Assembly (NCBI GenBank): GCA_964019695.1 | Contig: OZ026522.1 | Span: forward strand, 62,395,811-62,459,810 | From: Loripinus fragilis | Taxonomy: Eukaryota > Mollusca > Bivalvia > Lucinida > Lucinidae | Direction of reading: 5' to 3' | DNA: 64,000 bases | Part shown: positions 1-11,781 of the stretch, piece after piece | Layout: each line of letters starts with the position of its first letter | How positions within the stretch are numbered: the first letter of the stretch is position 1 | The notes under the pieces: model-generated | What the model was told of the DNA's origin: nothing | What the model saw: the letters and a program-made list of their open reading frames with translations, nothing else | The model's database searches: none | Made by a program: the position numbers and the translations under genes

Positions 1-1384
1 GCAAGTATCATTTCTAGAATTGCTACAAGTGAAATTTCATTTTTCTAGCTAGCCTCTGTAGATGAGGAGACTGCTTTTAGACTCGCTTTTTCAGAAGCCC
101 CAAAGACAGGTTTTTGTCGCGTCGAGGCCCATTTTGTGTCGAAAATTGCACAACATGTAACACAAACGCAGTAGCCTACCTAATCAATGCAATTATATAT
201 TTTGTGGCATCAATGGAACATTGCAAACTGTTTGTAAATGTCCCTTGATGTCTATAACGCAACCCGAATAATGATTATGCTACTGTACTCCTAGCTTACT
301 GATACACACTTCCTTTAGTAAAAGCCAATACTTATTTATCATGGGGGGACAGTGGTGACCTACATTCGTCATCGATAGGAACAGTTTATCTGCCTGTTAT
401 ATTACTGGGTCTGAGCTGTTATTTATTCTTTTACAATTAATCATCGTTTCTTTTGTTGAATTAAAAGGGAAAACTTAGATTTGTTCTTACATTTTCAACT
501 TTCTAAGCGTTGTCGAAAACATAAAATTGATCAATGCCTGACCGATTGTATATATATAAATAGAACGTACTAAATCGCGTTGCGATTGGCTGTGTATAAA
601 TAATTTACATATAAATGTAGTGTGTATATCACATGACCGTTTTGGCGGGATAGGCATAAAGTAAAACTTCGAATGAAATCATACAAGTAAGATTATTTAA
701 TCCCCAATATTTAAGCGACTTTTTGGGGTCAGCTGAGATAATTCTTGATTTATTTGAATGTTATATTATTTACATACATAGCCGCGTAAAAAAACACACT
801 GACTTGTTTGTTTGTTGTCAATGAAAGCAGACTACAATGGCAAGTCCACTATGTCTTTTACGATATGCCTATCGTTATTATATTACTGCGCAAGGTATTA
901 TTTTTTAAACATATTTGTATTTGAATTAGCAATTGGCAATAAATCATTGCTTCGATACCCAAACTGAAGTTTCTAAACTGCAAAGCATAACAAACAATAA
1001 AAAAAACAACGAAAATAAGAACTACTTTTTACGCGTAATATTTTCCAGAAAGTTGTTCGGTTTGCATTAAGCCTTTATCCTGCGGAATCCGGATAAACCC
1101 CGTTCTGGAAAACAGTGTAGATCCGGATCAGTTGGCTTCTCAGGAACAAACTAGTCAGGATCTTTACGACTCTTTATCATGCATCTAATTAAATTGTTAA
1201 TAATGAAACCATGCAACTTATATGTCTGAAAATTCGCAAGGAGTGTAGCATATATTTAATGTATGGCCTGGCAAAGGTGAAAAATCGACGTGACTGAAAA
1301 ACTGTAAGTGTTAAAATTGAGTCCGGATGCCAGCACCCGTCCCCAAAAAGTGGTGCAGACCGAGTTAGCCTATTATGAGGCTTG
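1..1384. other. No gene or clear repeat seen
   Basis: AT-rich sequence without a convincing open frame, exon or repeat boundary on either strand. Short TATA-like runs near 548-565 are not backed by anything downstream. Confidence 0.5.
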
Positions 1385-2165
1385 TATAGGAGTTTTAGGG
1401 ATACAGTGTATTCGATATTTAACTTCCATGGATATTGGATACTATCCATTTTACTTCCAGAGATATGGGATACTGTGTTCAATATTTTGGTTACTTTCAG
1501 GGATATTGATTATTTAGGAATACTAATTAAGGTTATTTTTGCTACTTGTCTGTTTTCTTCAAGGGATATGGGATATTTGGTACCTCCTTTTCAAGCCTCT
1601 TTTGTAGCTCATCCAATCCGGAATTATCAATATATTCAGAGCTCAGCCGGACCTGTTCGACAGCAATGATTCATCTGATATAAAATCTTTATGTGAGTAT
1701 GTTTTCTAGCGTGAAATTAAAGAAATGAATGAGTCCAATAATCACATTATCTCATACGACAGGCAAACAGGCTCATGCGAAAATTGTACTTTTCACATGG
1801 CTATGACGGTACTTGGAACATAGGGCACACGCCACATATATTGTGGGTGCCCGATGGGGCGATGCTAATGAACACATACACCGATTGAAATAATAGTAGA
1901 ACTACTACAATCTGTATTATTCAACTATTAGTTTACTGTTCAACAAAGCCCAAACTGGTTCCTATCTCTGTCAGCTGTATAAGACCGGAACATGGCATAC
2001 CACGTGGCGATATAGTGACCTGATAGTTGAATAATGAGGCCCTGGAAGGGAGGGTCCCAGTATCCCATATCCCGTTAATTATTTTGAAAAATATACCATA
2101 TCCCTAAAATAAATATGGCAAATATCACCAAAATTCAGAAAGCATTGTAACCTCATATCCCTAAA
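1385..2165. repeat. Degenerate inverted repeat arms
   Basis: The left arm (about 1,390-1,600) carries repeated forms of 'gatatgggatactg'. The right arm (about 2,050-2,165) carries the reverse complement ('cagtatcccatatcc', 'catatccctaaaat'). The two arms are separated by about 450 bp. The 69-97 residue open frames here follow from this simple repeated motif and look non-coding. It may be an old palindromic element, but no clean termini are visible. Confidence 0.4.
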
Positions 2166-2167
2166 AT

Positions 2168-2408
2168 GGAGCCATGGCAAGAGATTTCCAACAATGTGGT
2201 ATGTGCGACCAGCAAAGCCTTAGACCAGCCTGCGTATACGCGCAGTCTGATCAGAGCCTTTGCTTGTCGCTTGAATATTATATGACTGTTAAGCTACTGA
2301 CTGAAAATCATTTGGAGTTTCTATTCTTAAAAGGAGGCTGCAAAGGCTCGTCTGAGTCTACACTTGTCAAAATGCCATATTGTTGGAAATCTCATGCCGC
2401 GGCTCAAT
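2168..2408. mobile_element. MITE-P copy 1, about 240 bp with TIRs
   Basis: The ends are inverted copies of GAGCC(g)(c)GGCA.GAGATTTCC followed by AACAATRTGG. Just inside the left end is a hairpin made of 'gcgaccagcaaagcct' and its partner 'gagcctttgcttgtcgc', with a TGATCAG core. Related copies lie at 5,193-5,437, 33,344-33,548, 38,696-39,306 and 48,190-48,351. No coding capacity is seen, so it is a non-autonomous DNA element. Confidence 0.75.
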
Positions 2409-3490
2409 TATGAGTATCACCAGGAAAAGCCACACTCACATAATACAGACATCTAACAGCACCACTAGCTTAAAAGCAACAACAAAAAAACGTCATTAGG
2501 ACCCCCTGACATACTTTTCTGGATCCGCGCATGGCTCTCCCTAGGCGCTATCCTAAGCAGATTAACTGCTAGTTTGGGATAATAAAGAGGTCTCTTGAAG
2601 GGTTTTGGTATTTTCCGAAGAATCAATATTTATCTTGGTAAATCGATACGGATAGATACCCTTCAGACCAATGAGATACGTGAAAGTATGTCATGTCCCT
2701 TATCACTTAATCCGCTGATGATTCCTCATAAACTATAATACTGCCAGAGCATTTTGAAAAATCGGTATGCTCTTAATATATAGTCACCTTATTCTCTTTA
2801 CATAGATACGAAAGCGGACATATGTGAAATAGGCTTTTCATTCCCATTTTCGTTCATTTTCTTCTTTCTTTCTCTGCTCTTCTCTTCTTTTTCCTTTATT
2901 ACTTCTCCTTATAAGCACGCATCGTTTGGGCTCAGCCATTTAGAGCAGGCACACTAGGTTTTGATTTGTCTGCATTACCAAGCTCTAAGAGTAGAACAAG
3001 GCTTTTTAAAAAGTTAAAAAATTGTGCCTTTTCTCAACTTTGGAAGCTTCTAACTAATGTTCGCTAGCTATTAGTCAACATCTGGGCCTACTGAGTAATA
3101 TCAAAAGATAAGTCTTATCGGAGTGAGGATCGTTCAAAATATGTTGTCTTCAATTGCGTATGAATACACTACGGTAGTGGAAAGTTAAGATATGAATGAT
3201 ATCTTTGGTTACTTTGTCTGATTTAAATGCTGTTTTAATGGATATACTTGTAATCCCTATAACCAGAATTGGGGTCGTTTCAATGGTCAGATTGCTGTAG
3301 AGTTTGCTGCCAAGGATGTTAATACAAACAGGATAATAAATTGAGACAAACGAATACAAATCTATTTCTTGGTAAACGTATTACTGTCGTATTGAGTGAC
3401 AGCTTCCCAATACAAGCCCATTCATGACAATTTTCTATTTATACCGAGATACACATACCTTTTGATAAGGATGCGTAATTATACAACAAT
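2409..3490. other. No gene seen; Rep-D tail fragment
   Basis: About 2,500-2,560 resembles the 3' tail of Rep-D (CCCCCTGACA...GGATCCGCGCATG), compared with 27,118-27,345. The rest is AT-rich with no supported feature. Confidence 0.4.
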
Positions 3491-3600
3491 ATTCTTATTT
3501 CTTAGCCAAAACATATGTTGTGGACGCTCAAAAGAACCGTCTCATTGAGACGGTTCTTTTGAGCATCCACAACTAATGTTTAAACTGATGGATAAGAAAA
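3491..3600. repeat. Hairpin family H, copy 1
   Basis: The arms run from 'ttcttatttcttagcc' on the left to 'ggataagaaaa' on the right. The core AAAAGAACCGTCTCA / TTGAGACGGTTCTTTT is perfectly self-complementary, and the stem continues into CATATGTTGTGG / CCACAAC. The same hairpin recurs at 7,664-7,785, 16,848-16,876 and 23,092-23,180, with half-copies near 27,350 and 41,110. It is probably a palindromic MITE family. Confidence 0.75.
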
Positions 3601-3971
3601 CATTCACCATTTTATGCTCCAAAGTTTTCTAGGTCTTTAGATGCATAAACGTCTGACCCCATTCACATGGGTTTCAACCTTGTCTTATTATTCGACGGAC
3701 ACAAATGACTGATTTCTCCTTTTTGAGCTCTAAATATCTTGTATGCGGATAAGGCCATATGATCTGCTCAAAATCATTAGACCTTGCGCATTACGAGATA
3801 TTTCCTGCCAAAATTGGGAAGGGCGATAAAAGCAAATGCATACTACGCATTGTCATATACACTTTTTGCAAATATTTTGAAAACTACATTTTCTCATACA
3901 CCAATGGTTTCACACCGAAGTTGCCAAAAAGTTTGGGTTTTGTTAGCTCACCTAAGTTACCTAGAGTAGAG
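3601..3971. other. No gene seen
   Basis: Two overlapping short open frames (3,759-3,980) have no recognisable domain and run into the next repeat. I see no real feature here. Confidence 0.4.
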
Positions 3972-4560
3972 TTTTGTTAGCTCACCTGTGCCATTGGGAT
4001 GAAGGTGAGTTTTTATCCGTCCTCCATCCTAAGTCGTGTGTCGTCCATCATGCGTCTTCAACAATTAATTAAAAGGGCATCTCCTAAACTACCTGCTGGA
4101 TTTTGACCAAACTTGGCAAAAATGATCGTTATATGGTCCTCTTTGGTAATTCTTCAAATGATTTTAGTCCATTGTATAACTAGGCTAAATGAACTTAACT
4201 ATATTTTCAGAATGAAACTTTTAACTGTGAGTTTGTTACTTTCCTATTGGTGTCCTGTGTCAGGTGTGGTACTTGATTGTATCGATTCCTGATCTTTGCA
4301 CCCTTACTTACTTTTAAAAATCTTCTTGTCTAAAACCACAAGGCCTAGAGCCTTGATATTCGGTATGTTGTATCTATTAGACCTCTATATATTTGCTCAA
4401 ATTATGCTTATATGGTTAAAATGGTCCCGCCTCAGGGGTCACATGTTTTATCTAGCCTTATAACTATTTTTGTCTGAAACAAATAGGACTAGAGCCTTGA
4501 TATTTGGTATATAAGAGGGTCTGATTAGGAGTATCTGGTTCTCGCTAAATTATTAACAAT
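3972..4560 (+). repeat. TTAGCTCACCTG-type dispersed repeat, interrupted
   Basis: It begins with TTAGCTCACCTG ... AAGGTGAG followed by a run of CGTCC and GTCC motifs, a pattern I recognise as a frequent mollusc repeat. The body resumes after 4,316 ('ccacaaggcctagagccttgatat'). The block 4,213-4,316 inside it is a Rep-B end fragment. No protein is encoded. Confidence 0.55.
4213..4316 (+). repeat. Rep-B terminal fragment
   Basis: It matches the end of the longer Rep-B copy at 42,125-42,766, from 'aactgtgagtttgt' through 'tcgattcctgatctttgc' to the terminal CCCTTACTTACTTT. Its position inside the TTAGCTCACCTG repeat indicates nested insertion or co-mobilisation. Confidence 0.7.
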
Positions 4561-5192
4561 TTTGCATATTAATCACTTTTATAAATCTGTTTGCTTATTC
4601 ATTAAAAAAAAAGAATTCCATTATTATTTATTTTTTTATATCTTATAATTTTATTTCTGGACTCAGTATTTGACTTAGTCTTTATTCTTTCAAATATAGA
4701 ATTCAGAATTCATTATTTTTTCTGGTTTCGATAAAAGAGATGTATTCTTTATTTTGTAGGACCTTATTATTCTCTAGGCATTAAATATTTTGCTGTTTAT
4801 TCTCTAATCATTATAAAACAGTGCCATTATTCTTTAAGTTTCAAAACCCACCCTATTATGTATCTGGACTCAAGAAATATTGGCCTATCATTCGACAGAA
4901 TTTTAATATGGAAGACTGTAAAAACTGTATTGTCAGTTTATCAAGCTTGCCAGTCTGTATTCAACAAGAAACAGAATCATTATCACAAATCAGATTAGCT
5001 ATTGCCCGAAGCAAACCGTCTTAGATCATTAATATCTAAAATATAAGATTAAATTTGACGTTGTATTTGTGAAACCACTGTGCTGCAACCATTTTTGTCC
5101 ACAATGGGGGCAACAAAACAAACATTGAACTAAAACAACAGTACTTACCCTATGATGGTTAGCAGTCATAGCCATCAGGTAAATTGGATATA
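4561..5192. other. No gene seen
   Basis: T-rich sequence with repeated 'ttattctttaaa' style words. Frame 4,821-5,024 is open for 67 codons but has no recognisable content. Confidence 0.4.
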
Positions 5193-5437
5193 ATTGAGCC
5201 GCGACATGTGATTTCCAAAAATGTGACATTTTGACAAGTGTAGACTTAGAAGAGCCTGTGTAGCTTCCTTTTAAGCTTAGAAACTCCAAACGATTTTCAG
5301 TCAGTAGCTTAACACTCATATAATATAAAAGCGACTAGCAAAGGCTCTGATCAGACTGTGCGTATGCACATGCTGATCTGAGGCTTTGCTGGTCGCACAT
5401 ACCACATTGTTGGAAATCTCATGTCGAGGCTCAATTA
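5193..5437. mobile_element. MITE-P copy 2, uninterrupted
   Basis: It is flanked by TAATT/AATTA and begins TGAGCCGCGACATG. It contains the CTTTTAAGCTTAG stretch that is split by a TTAA MITE in the copy at 38,696. Its hairpin uses GCGACTAGCAAAGGCTCTGATCAG and a partner arm ending in GGTCGC. Confidence 0.75.
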
Positions 5438-5454
5438 TTTTCTTGACCAAAATG

Positions 5455-6040
5455 TTAGTGAGTATGATCAGGAAATACCAATATCACACACTGCAGACCA
5501 AACCAAGGTACCACGAGGCAGAGCTACAGAACAATTATAGTAATAATACATCTGTAAGACAATAATAGCAAAGCAACCAATTTTCTCTTCCTCTTCAAGA
5601 TGATTGCAAAATTAGAAGGGACACAAAGTAAAACATAACAAAACAAAGATAAAGAAAAAAATCCCACAAACAATGGAAAATGCATTAAACAATATATCAA
5701 CAACAACAGAACCACCGCCTTAGAACGGACAGCAGCCTAACACTCCGGAGGGCTTAAATGCATTTTTTCTAGCGCTGAATCTTCGCCCTAGATTCTGATG
5801 TTGTTAAAATACAAACTTGTTTAGCTCGCATGGAGGCTTCATAGCTAATGCAATGCATCATCATAGAGAAACAATCAAATCAAATTAACACACTAAGATG
5901 ATATAAAAAAAATGGCTCACCACTCCCAGATAGTCAGAGCTGAAAATAACCTCTCAAGTTGAGCTACGGTGGGCCAGAACACGACAAGCATAAGACACCA
6001 ACCAACGGAGTAGCTGCTTTGCACCAGGGCCGTCATTTTA
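5455..6040 (+). mobile_element. Rep-A copy 1, joined to a satellite
   Basis: This dispersed block of about 585 bp starts TTAGTGAGTATGATCAGG and ends CCAGGGCCGTCATTTT. Internal landmarks are CGGACAGCAGCCTAA, GGAGGGCTTAAATGC, CATGGAGGCTTC and GAGAAACAATC. The same landmarks occur in order at 27,784, 51,770 and, inverted, at 43,361 and 56,484. The 46-bp satellite starts immediately after its right end. No protein is encoded. The layout of a unique block followed by a tandem core resembles bivalve pearl or Helitron-like non-autonomous elements. Confidence 0.75.
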
Positions 6041-7085
6041 CGAAAACTTGCAAATACAGACGCACATTAAAGTATAATCATTTTATGATTCTTAACAAAT
6101 ACAGACACACATTGCTAAAATCATTTTATAAATCTTAACAAATACAGACGCACATTGCTAGGCAAATAATTTTATAAATCTTTACAAAAACATACGCACT
6201 TTGCTAAACAAATCATTTATACACTAACAAATACAGACAGACATTGCTAAACAAATAATTTTACAAATCTTAACAAATACAGACACGCATTGCTGAACAA
6301 ATCATTTTATGCATCTTTACAAACACAGGCACACACCGCTAATCAAATCATTTTATAAATCTTAACAAATACAGACGCACATTGCTAATCAAATAATTTT
6401 ATAAATCTTAACAAATACAGACATACATTGCCAAAGAAATCATTTTATGAATATTTACAATCATAGACGCACATTGCTAATGACTTCATTTTTTGAATAC
6501 TTGCAAACTCAGCCACACATTGCTAATCAAATCATTTTATGAATCTTGACAAACACAATCACACACGCTAAACAAATCATTTTATGATTTTTTTACAAAT
6601 ACAGACACACATTGCTAATTGAATAATTTATGAATCTTTACAAATACAGACGCACATTGCTAATTAATTCACTTTAATTTTATGAATCTTAACAAACAAA
6701 GACGCACATTGCTTATCAAATCATTTTATCAATCTTTACAAACACAAACGCCATTGCTCATCAAATCATTTTATGAATCTTCACAAACACAGACGCATAT
6801 TTCTAATCAAATCATTTTATGAATCTTAACAAATACAGACACACATTGTTTATCAACTCATTTTATGAATCTTAACAAACACAGACGTGTTGCCAATCAA
6901 ATCATTTTAAGAGTCTTAACTAACACAGACGCATATTGCTAATTAAACTATTTGAGAATCTTTACAAATACATGCGCACATTGCTAATCTAATCATTTTT
7001 ATGTATCTTAACAAATACAGGCGTATTGCTAATCAAATTATTTTGAGAATCTTTAAAAACACAGTTGCATATTGCTAACCAAATG
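6041..7085 (+). repeat. 46-bp satellite array, about 22 units
   Basis: The unit is roughly 'caaatacagacgcacattg' plus 'ctaatcaaatcattttatga' plus 'atctta'. Units vary from about 43 to 48 bp and are diverged by point changes and small gaps. The array begins where Rep-A copy 1 ends. It is not CRISPR: the units are contiguous and have no unique spacers. Confidence 0.9.
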
Positions 7086-7663
7086 AATGTGTTTTAAGCA
7101 GGAATGACAATTCACAATTTACTTTTGAGTTTCAAACAAAATAAAGGTTTGAATGAAAGAACTGTTAAACCAGATGTTGATAAATATTTTTTTTTGGTCG
7201 TCTATAAAACATTTTGGCATAGAAGGATTATGCAGCAAGTAGCCTTTCGTAAATAACCTTTACAATTCAAACATTTTTATTCTTTTGTTTAAAACTAAGA
7301 CAGTTCATGGGATGTTGGTACTTATCGCAAATGTGAATTGAGTTTTTGAGTATTACACATGCAGCTATTTGGAGGGGCGAGGTAATTCATATATTTTGCT
7401 GACCCTTCATCAGCTCAAGCCATTATGTGTGCTAGCTGCGAAGACGGACGAAGCGTGGTTGCACAGGCTAGCACGAGTTTTCTTTGCTTGTGTCTGTAAG
7501 TCAATAAGTACAAAATTTCATGTTGTGGCTTAAATCTTTTCTCTAAAGAAACCCATTAGTTGAAGGAAATTAAAAAGTACATGCTCCGTTCGATACATTA
7601 AATACATTTGTAGAGCAATAAATATAAGTCCAGATAAGCAAAGATTTTGAGCGCAACATTGCA
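7086..7663. other. No gene seen
   Basis: AT-rich sequence past the satellite. No exon or repeat boundary was recognised. Confidence 0.4.
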
Positions 7664-7785
7664 ATTATTTTCTTATCCTTCGGTTTAAACATGTGTTGTG
7701 GGAGCTCAAAAGAACCGTCTCGTTGAGACGGTTCTTTTTCGTACCCACAACATATGTTTTGGTTGCGAAATAAGAAACATGAATT
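7664..7785. repeat. Hairpin family H, copy 2
   Basis: The core AAAAGAACCGTCTC / GAGACGGTTCTTTT has arms continuing to CATGTGTTGTGGG and CCCACAACATATG, then TTATTTTCTTATCC and AAATAAGAAA. The right flank 'aattacgcactcctatatgg' recurs near 27,385 and 41,165. That suggests the full element is longer than the hairpin. Confidence 0.75.
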
Positions 7786-8071
7786 GCAATTACGCACTCC
7801 TATATGGAGGTCTGATACAATGCATTGTCAGTTTATTTGATAAGGAAATGGCCCGTTGAAAGCTCCCAGCTGGATATTAATCTCCCAATATGGCAGTTAT
7901 CTGTCTGTATTCAATTTCTTCAAGTGTTATGCATTTTAATTTATATCTTCTTGTAAAAGAATTACTCTGGTTACTTAAGTTAATTAACAACTACTACAAT
8001 TCGTCAGCGAAATATGTTTCAAAACTTAAGGCTGAAACAAATTTATTGTGTGGTTCTATATTCATATTCAC
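7786..8071. other. No gene seen
   Basis: Short open frame 7,890-8,087 has no recognisable domain. Confidence 0.35.
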
Positions 8072-8226
8072 TAGGCATGCGTGGTGAGAGGTGGTATGTT
8101 CTGTATTAGTACACGGAGATATTTTTGTTGATGCTAAACTGATACGTGAAGCATCAACACAAAAAGAATCAAAGCGTGTGTACTACTACAGAGAATAACA
8201 CATCTCACCACGCATGCTTAGGTTGC
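8072..8226. mobile_element. Palindromic MITE, about 155 bp
   Basis: The left arm starts CTAGGCATGCGTGGTGAGA and the right arm ends TCTCACCACGCATGCTTAG. A second inner pair, TTTTTGTTGATGCT and AGCATCAACACAAAAA, completes the fold. No coding capacity. Confidence 0.65.
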
Positions 8227-9122
8227 ATTACGCAGTTATCTATCCCATTTAGGCTCTGCCTGGTCGTCAAACAAGGCAATGCCATTATTTTCAATGCAAT
8301 TGTATATGGAATGTCAGTAGCAAGTTGGCAACACTCCAGACATGCATCACAATGACTCATGAAAATAAAAGCTGTTTATAAGGACACAGTCTGTTGTTTC
8401 ATGCATGTAAACAAAGCCCCAATCCTTATGAAGATGGCATATTTTAAGCCCAAAAGACACATTTAAAAAGTTTATCACTCACAAAATACAGAAAAAAATC
8501 ATGAAATAAGTCATGTTGCCTGCAGACACACTTCAGAGAAATAAGTTAATCAGCAATCCATCCTCATTTTTAGAACACCTCAGCTACCTGAATGCACCAA
8601 TATCAACGGACAAACAGTCAAAAATCAAGAGTTTCGTTCATTCCTTCAAACAAACATGGTAAGGTCAAGTTACACTAACACAATGCATTTTCCAACTGCT
8701 GGCTAAGACTTTGCCAGGTGCAAGCCAACATTTCTTTATTAAATTTAGAAAAAAAAATAGTACAGACTGACATACAGCCCTACCCCTTGATATTTAAATA
8801 AAATCCCGAAAATGTTGACTGCAACATTAAGGAAGCCCCAAATCTGAATTTATCAATCAAAACATAAGTTCTCTTTTCCAATCAATTTTTTAAGTGAGGC
8901 AATAGAGAAAAATTGCTTCAGAATGCATCTCTGTGCTTATTCAGACCACCAATAAACCTCGGCCTCGGATGCCCCGAATTTTGCTTCAGTCAAAATTGTG
9001 AACATTTGATGGCAGATGGGTGCCAGTCTAAATCTGTTAAATAACCATTTTAAGAGCCATGATAGATATCTTAATGACTGAAATATGATAGTTATAAACT
9101 TGCAGTTTCTTGTGCACACTTT
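8227..9122. other. No gene seen
   Basis: AT-rich, with no supported exon or repeat. Confidence 0.4.
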
Positions 9123-9338
9123 AAAAATAGTAAGTGAGTATGATCAGGAAATACCACAATCACAAACTGCAGACAACCCCGTGGCACCGCGAGGAAGAGC
9201 CGCTCAACCATCACGAGACACCAGGAAGACAAATTAAGCAAAGCAATCAGCTCTCTCTTCCCCATCAAGATGATTGCAATACTAGAACGGACATAAAGTA
9301 ACGTACATCAAAACATAGAAAATTTACAGACTGTCATT
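9123..9338 (+). mobile_element. Rep-A copy 2, truncated
   Basis: It covers only the TAGTAAGTGAGTATGATCAG end. It is very similar to the inverted copy at 56,484-56,974, including GGCACCGCGAGGAAGAGC and CAAGATGATTGCAATAC, and breaks off near 9,338. Confidence 0.75.
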
Positions 9339-11032
9339 TATACATGCACTTTTTAAAGTGACAGTTCTGGAAAAGGGCACTTTTTACACACCAGAAAGGC
9401 CTTTTAAGCAAAGATTGCCTCTAAAAAGATGATAAAATGATAAAACATCAATACTGATATAAATAGAATACTTTCCTACACCCTTATCCTAGTTTTCTTT
9501 AACAAATATAGCAGGAAAACAGGATATGTTCTGAAATACTTTACGTGTAAACCTAGCGTCTGCATTGTTAATGTCATGAAAACCAGAGTTCAACAGCTGT
9601 GGCTTTTTAACTCTTTGCATGTTGGGTAATTGCTCGTCTACTGACTTTTTTAAAATAAACTTTTTTGAAAACAATCTTCCGTGATCTGGGTCTAAACTCT
9701 TTGCAAATGTTATCATCAGACGACAAAAGTCGCAACAGGCTAGTACTGAAAAAGTTGATGTCTCGACAAGCTGTCCCTATAAGTCTAAAAGACAATTCCT
9801 TCATCATTAAACTAGTAAGAATGGACAATTTTGTTGGACACAGATAGGTTTAAATGGTATTAACATGGCAGTTGTGTTTGTCTTGAATATACTGTCCCAT
9901 AAGAGATCATCGGATACCATTAATGTCTTTTGTGTAACTTCCTGCAGTTGGAGAATTCATTAACCAGTTGACAGGATAATAATGGAATCAATAGCAAGAC
10001 AATCTTTGATTTCTGCCAAAGCTGAAAAGTATATAGATATGAGCCAACGAATTAAATGCTTATTTCTGTAACCCAACCATTTCATACAGATCTGAATAAT
10101 GATGTAGAAAACAGCTAACATATTCAAATCTTGAAAACTTCTTCTTAAGACTTAAGTATAACTATAACTATTCTAAACTAAAACGACTCAGGCATACAGG
10201 TGGAGAAGGAAAGCGATATATCTCAAGGTACTCTGTTTGTAATAAATATAAAAGCGTATAGGCGGCTAACCACTAACCAGTGATTAAGATTTACATGATA
10301 AAAACGATTTTTGTTCAGTTTTCGATTTCATGCTTTACAACACTACCAGGATCTGAATTCACCAATACTGGTTATCTTTAACCTTTTTTATGCCAAAGGG
10401 TCATTCAAATCCTTAACAATTAGGCGGTCCCTTTTCTAATTTTTGGACTACCAGGTAGCTTTCTTTGTCATTTTCATTCTGATTTCATTTTAAATTAGAA
10501 ATCTCTGTAAGCAAACAATGGAGTCTTTGATTAGACGCCAGGTCCTGTGCGCTAATACGTGTGGTTTCAATGCATAAACGATGTGATGTGTAAATGTATT
10601 GTGTCTATTTCTCTAAGTAGACTGTTAGGTGATAAGATGGTATACCATGAGCAAACTCAAGAATTAAGTTTATTTTCTTACAGGTATACATACAAATGAG
10701 TTCAGTGCAAATGAAGATAAGTTGTATATTATTCCTTGTACAATTGGTATAATATGACCTATGGTCAGAACAGTTCCTTTTTAAATCAACTAATTTCGCA
10801 ATTTGACTGTGTGCTAAAATGTAATTTAATCATCAGACTCCTGGGAAGAAAGCGCTAATTTCTTCATGAGTTATCTTTTCTTGTAGGTTTGGTATATTGG
10901 TGGCTAATTTACTCTTCTCTCGACAGGTTAAGATATATGAGTGTGGTATTTACTGGTCATACACCAATGCAAATTCACTCAGGATAATAAGTAGGTTATA
11001 AAATGGATAGTATACAGATAGACAGTATTATA
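9339..11032. other. No gene seen
   Basis: About 1.7 kb of AT-rich sequence. Overlapping short frames around 9,489-9,847 on both strands have no recognisable domains. No repeat boundary was recognised. Confidence 0.4.
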
Positions 11033-11781
11033 TACTCAACTACAAAAGAAACCCATCAGTCACTTTTAAGGGCAATTATGGAAAAATAATTCAGAAATGA
11101 AAATACCATATTCTTTAACAATCATTTACGCATCAAAATTCTGATTAATGTAACCGTCTTATTTAAACCCGTTTATGCTGTTCGCCAGTGTTTAGAAAAG
11201 GGGTCATTTCTGAAAATGACAAGTTTCAGACAATTGGTTTCCTCAAGTTCTCGTCTAAATCAGTTCACTTTATCCAATAACTGATATGTCGCTCTCTGAC
11301 TAGGTCATCGAGTGTGTGCAGAAGCTAAAAAAACGCGTTAGTTTAGTAAGCCTGGATCTCAATCCGTTAGAGCAGCTGTGGGATGCGCTCTGGCGACGCA
11401 TCCGGGATCGTTCAGTGCAACCTCGCAATCTTCGATAATTTCAGGTTGCTCTCCATTAAGAATGGGCGCGGACTCATTATGATTCAGTTATTGCTGCAGC
11501 AGAGGCCCAAGCCCGTTTTGACGAAATTAACTCAAGTGAACTGATTTAGACGAGAACGAGATATTCATTCACCAGTGAGAAACTGGTCATTGTTGAAAAT
11601 AACCCCTTGTGTAAACACTGACGAACAGCATGAACGGATTTAAGTAAAACGGTTACATTATTCAATAAATTGACGCAGAACTAATTATTAATGAATATGG
11701 TATAAATATATTTCATTCCTTACATCTATTTTCTATAATTCCCCCAAGAAATGACTGATGGGTTTCTGTTGTAGTTGAGTA
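11033..11781. mobile_element. Tc1-like element with arms of about 240 bp, mostly deleted
   Basis: It is flanked by TA on both sides. The termini CTCAACTACAA.AGAAACCC and GGGTTTCTGTTGTAGTTGAG are inverted copies. Complementarity continues over most of 11,033-11,270 and 11,534-11,781, with shared blocks TGTAACCGT, GCTGTTCG, CAGTGTTTA and TCTAAATCAGTTCACTT. The middle holds only the C-terminal end of a Tc1 transposase (11,348-11,435). It is a non-autonomous, foldback-like derivative of a long-TIR Tc1. Confidence 0.8.
11348..11553 (+). pseudogene. Tc1 transposase C-terminal remnant
   Basis: Reading from 11,348 gives LDLNPLEQLWDALWRRI followed by a basic stretch and a stop at about 11,438. This is the third catalytic (Glu) block of Tc1 DDE transposases, normally SPDLNPIEHLW. 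After a frame change, EAQARFDEI and a terminal stop at about 11,549 follow, and this stop lies inside the right inverted repeat. The two upstream catalytic Asp blocks and the DNA-binding domain are absent, so it cannot be active. Confidence 0.8.

Noticed and set aside
6041..7085. Array of regular short repeats that could be mistaken for a CRISPR
   Set aside because: Units are contiguous and diverged, with no unique spacers, and the genome is eukaryotic. It is a satellite.
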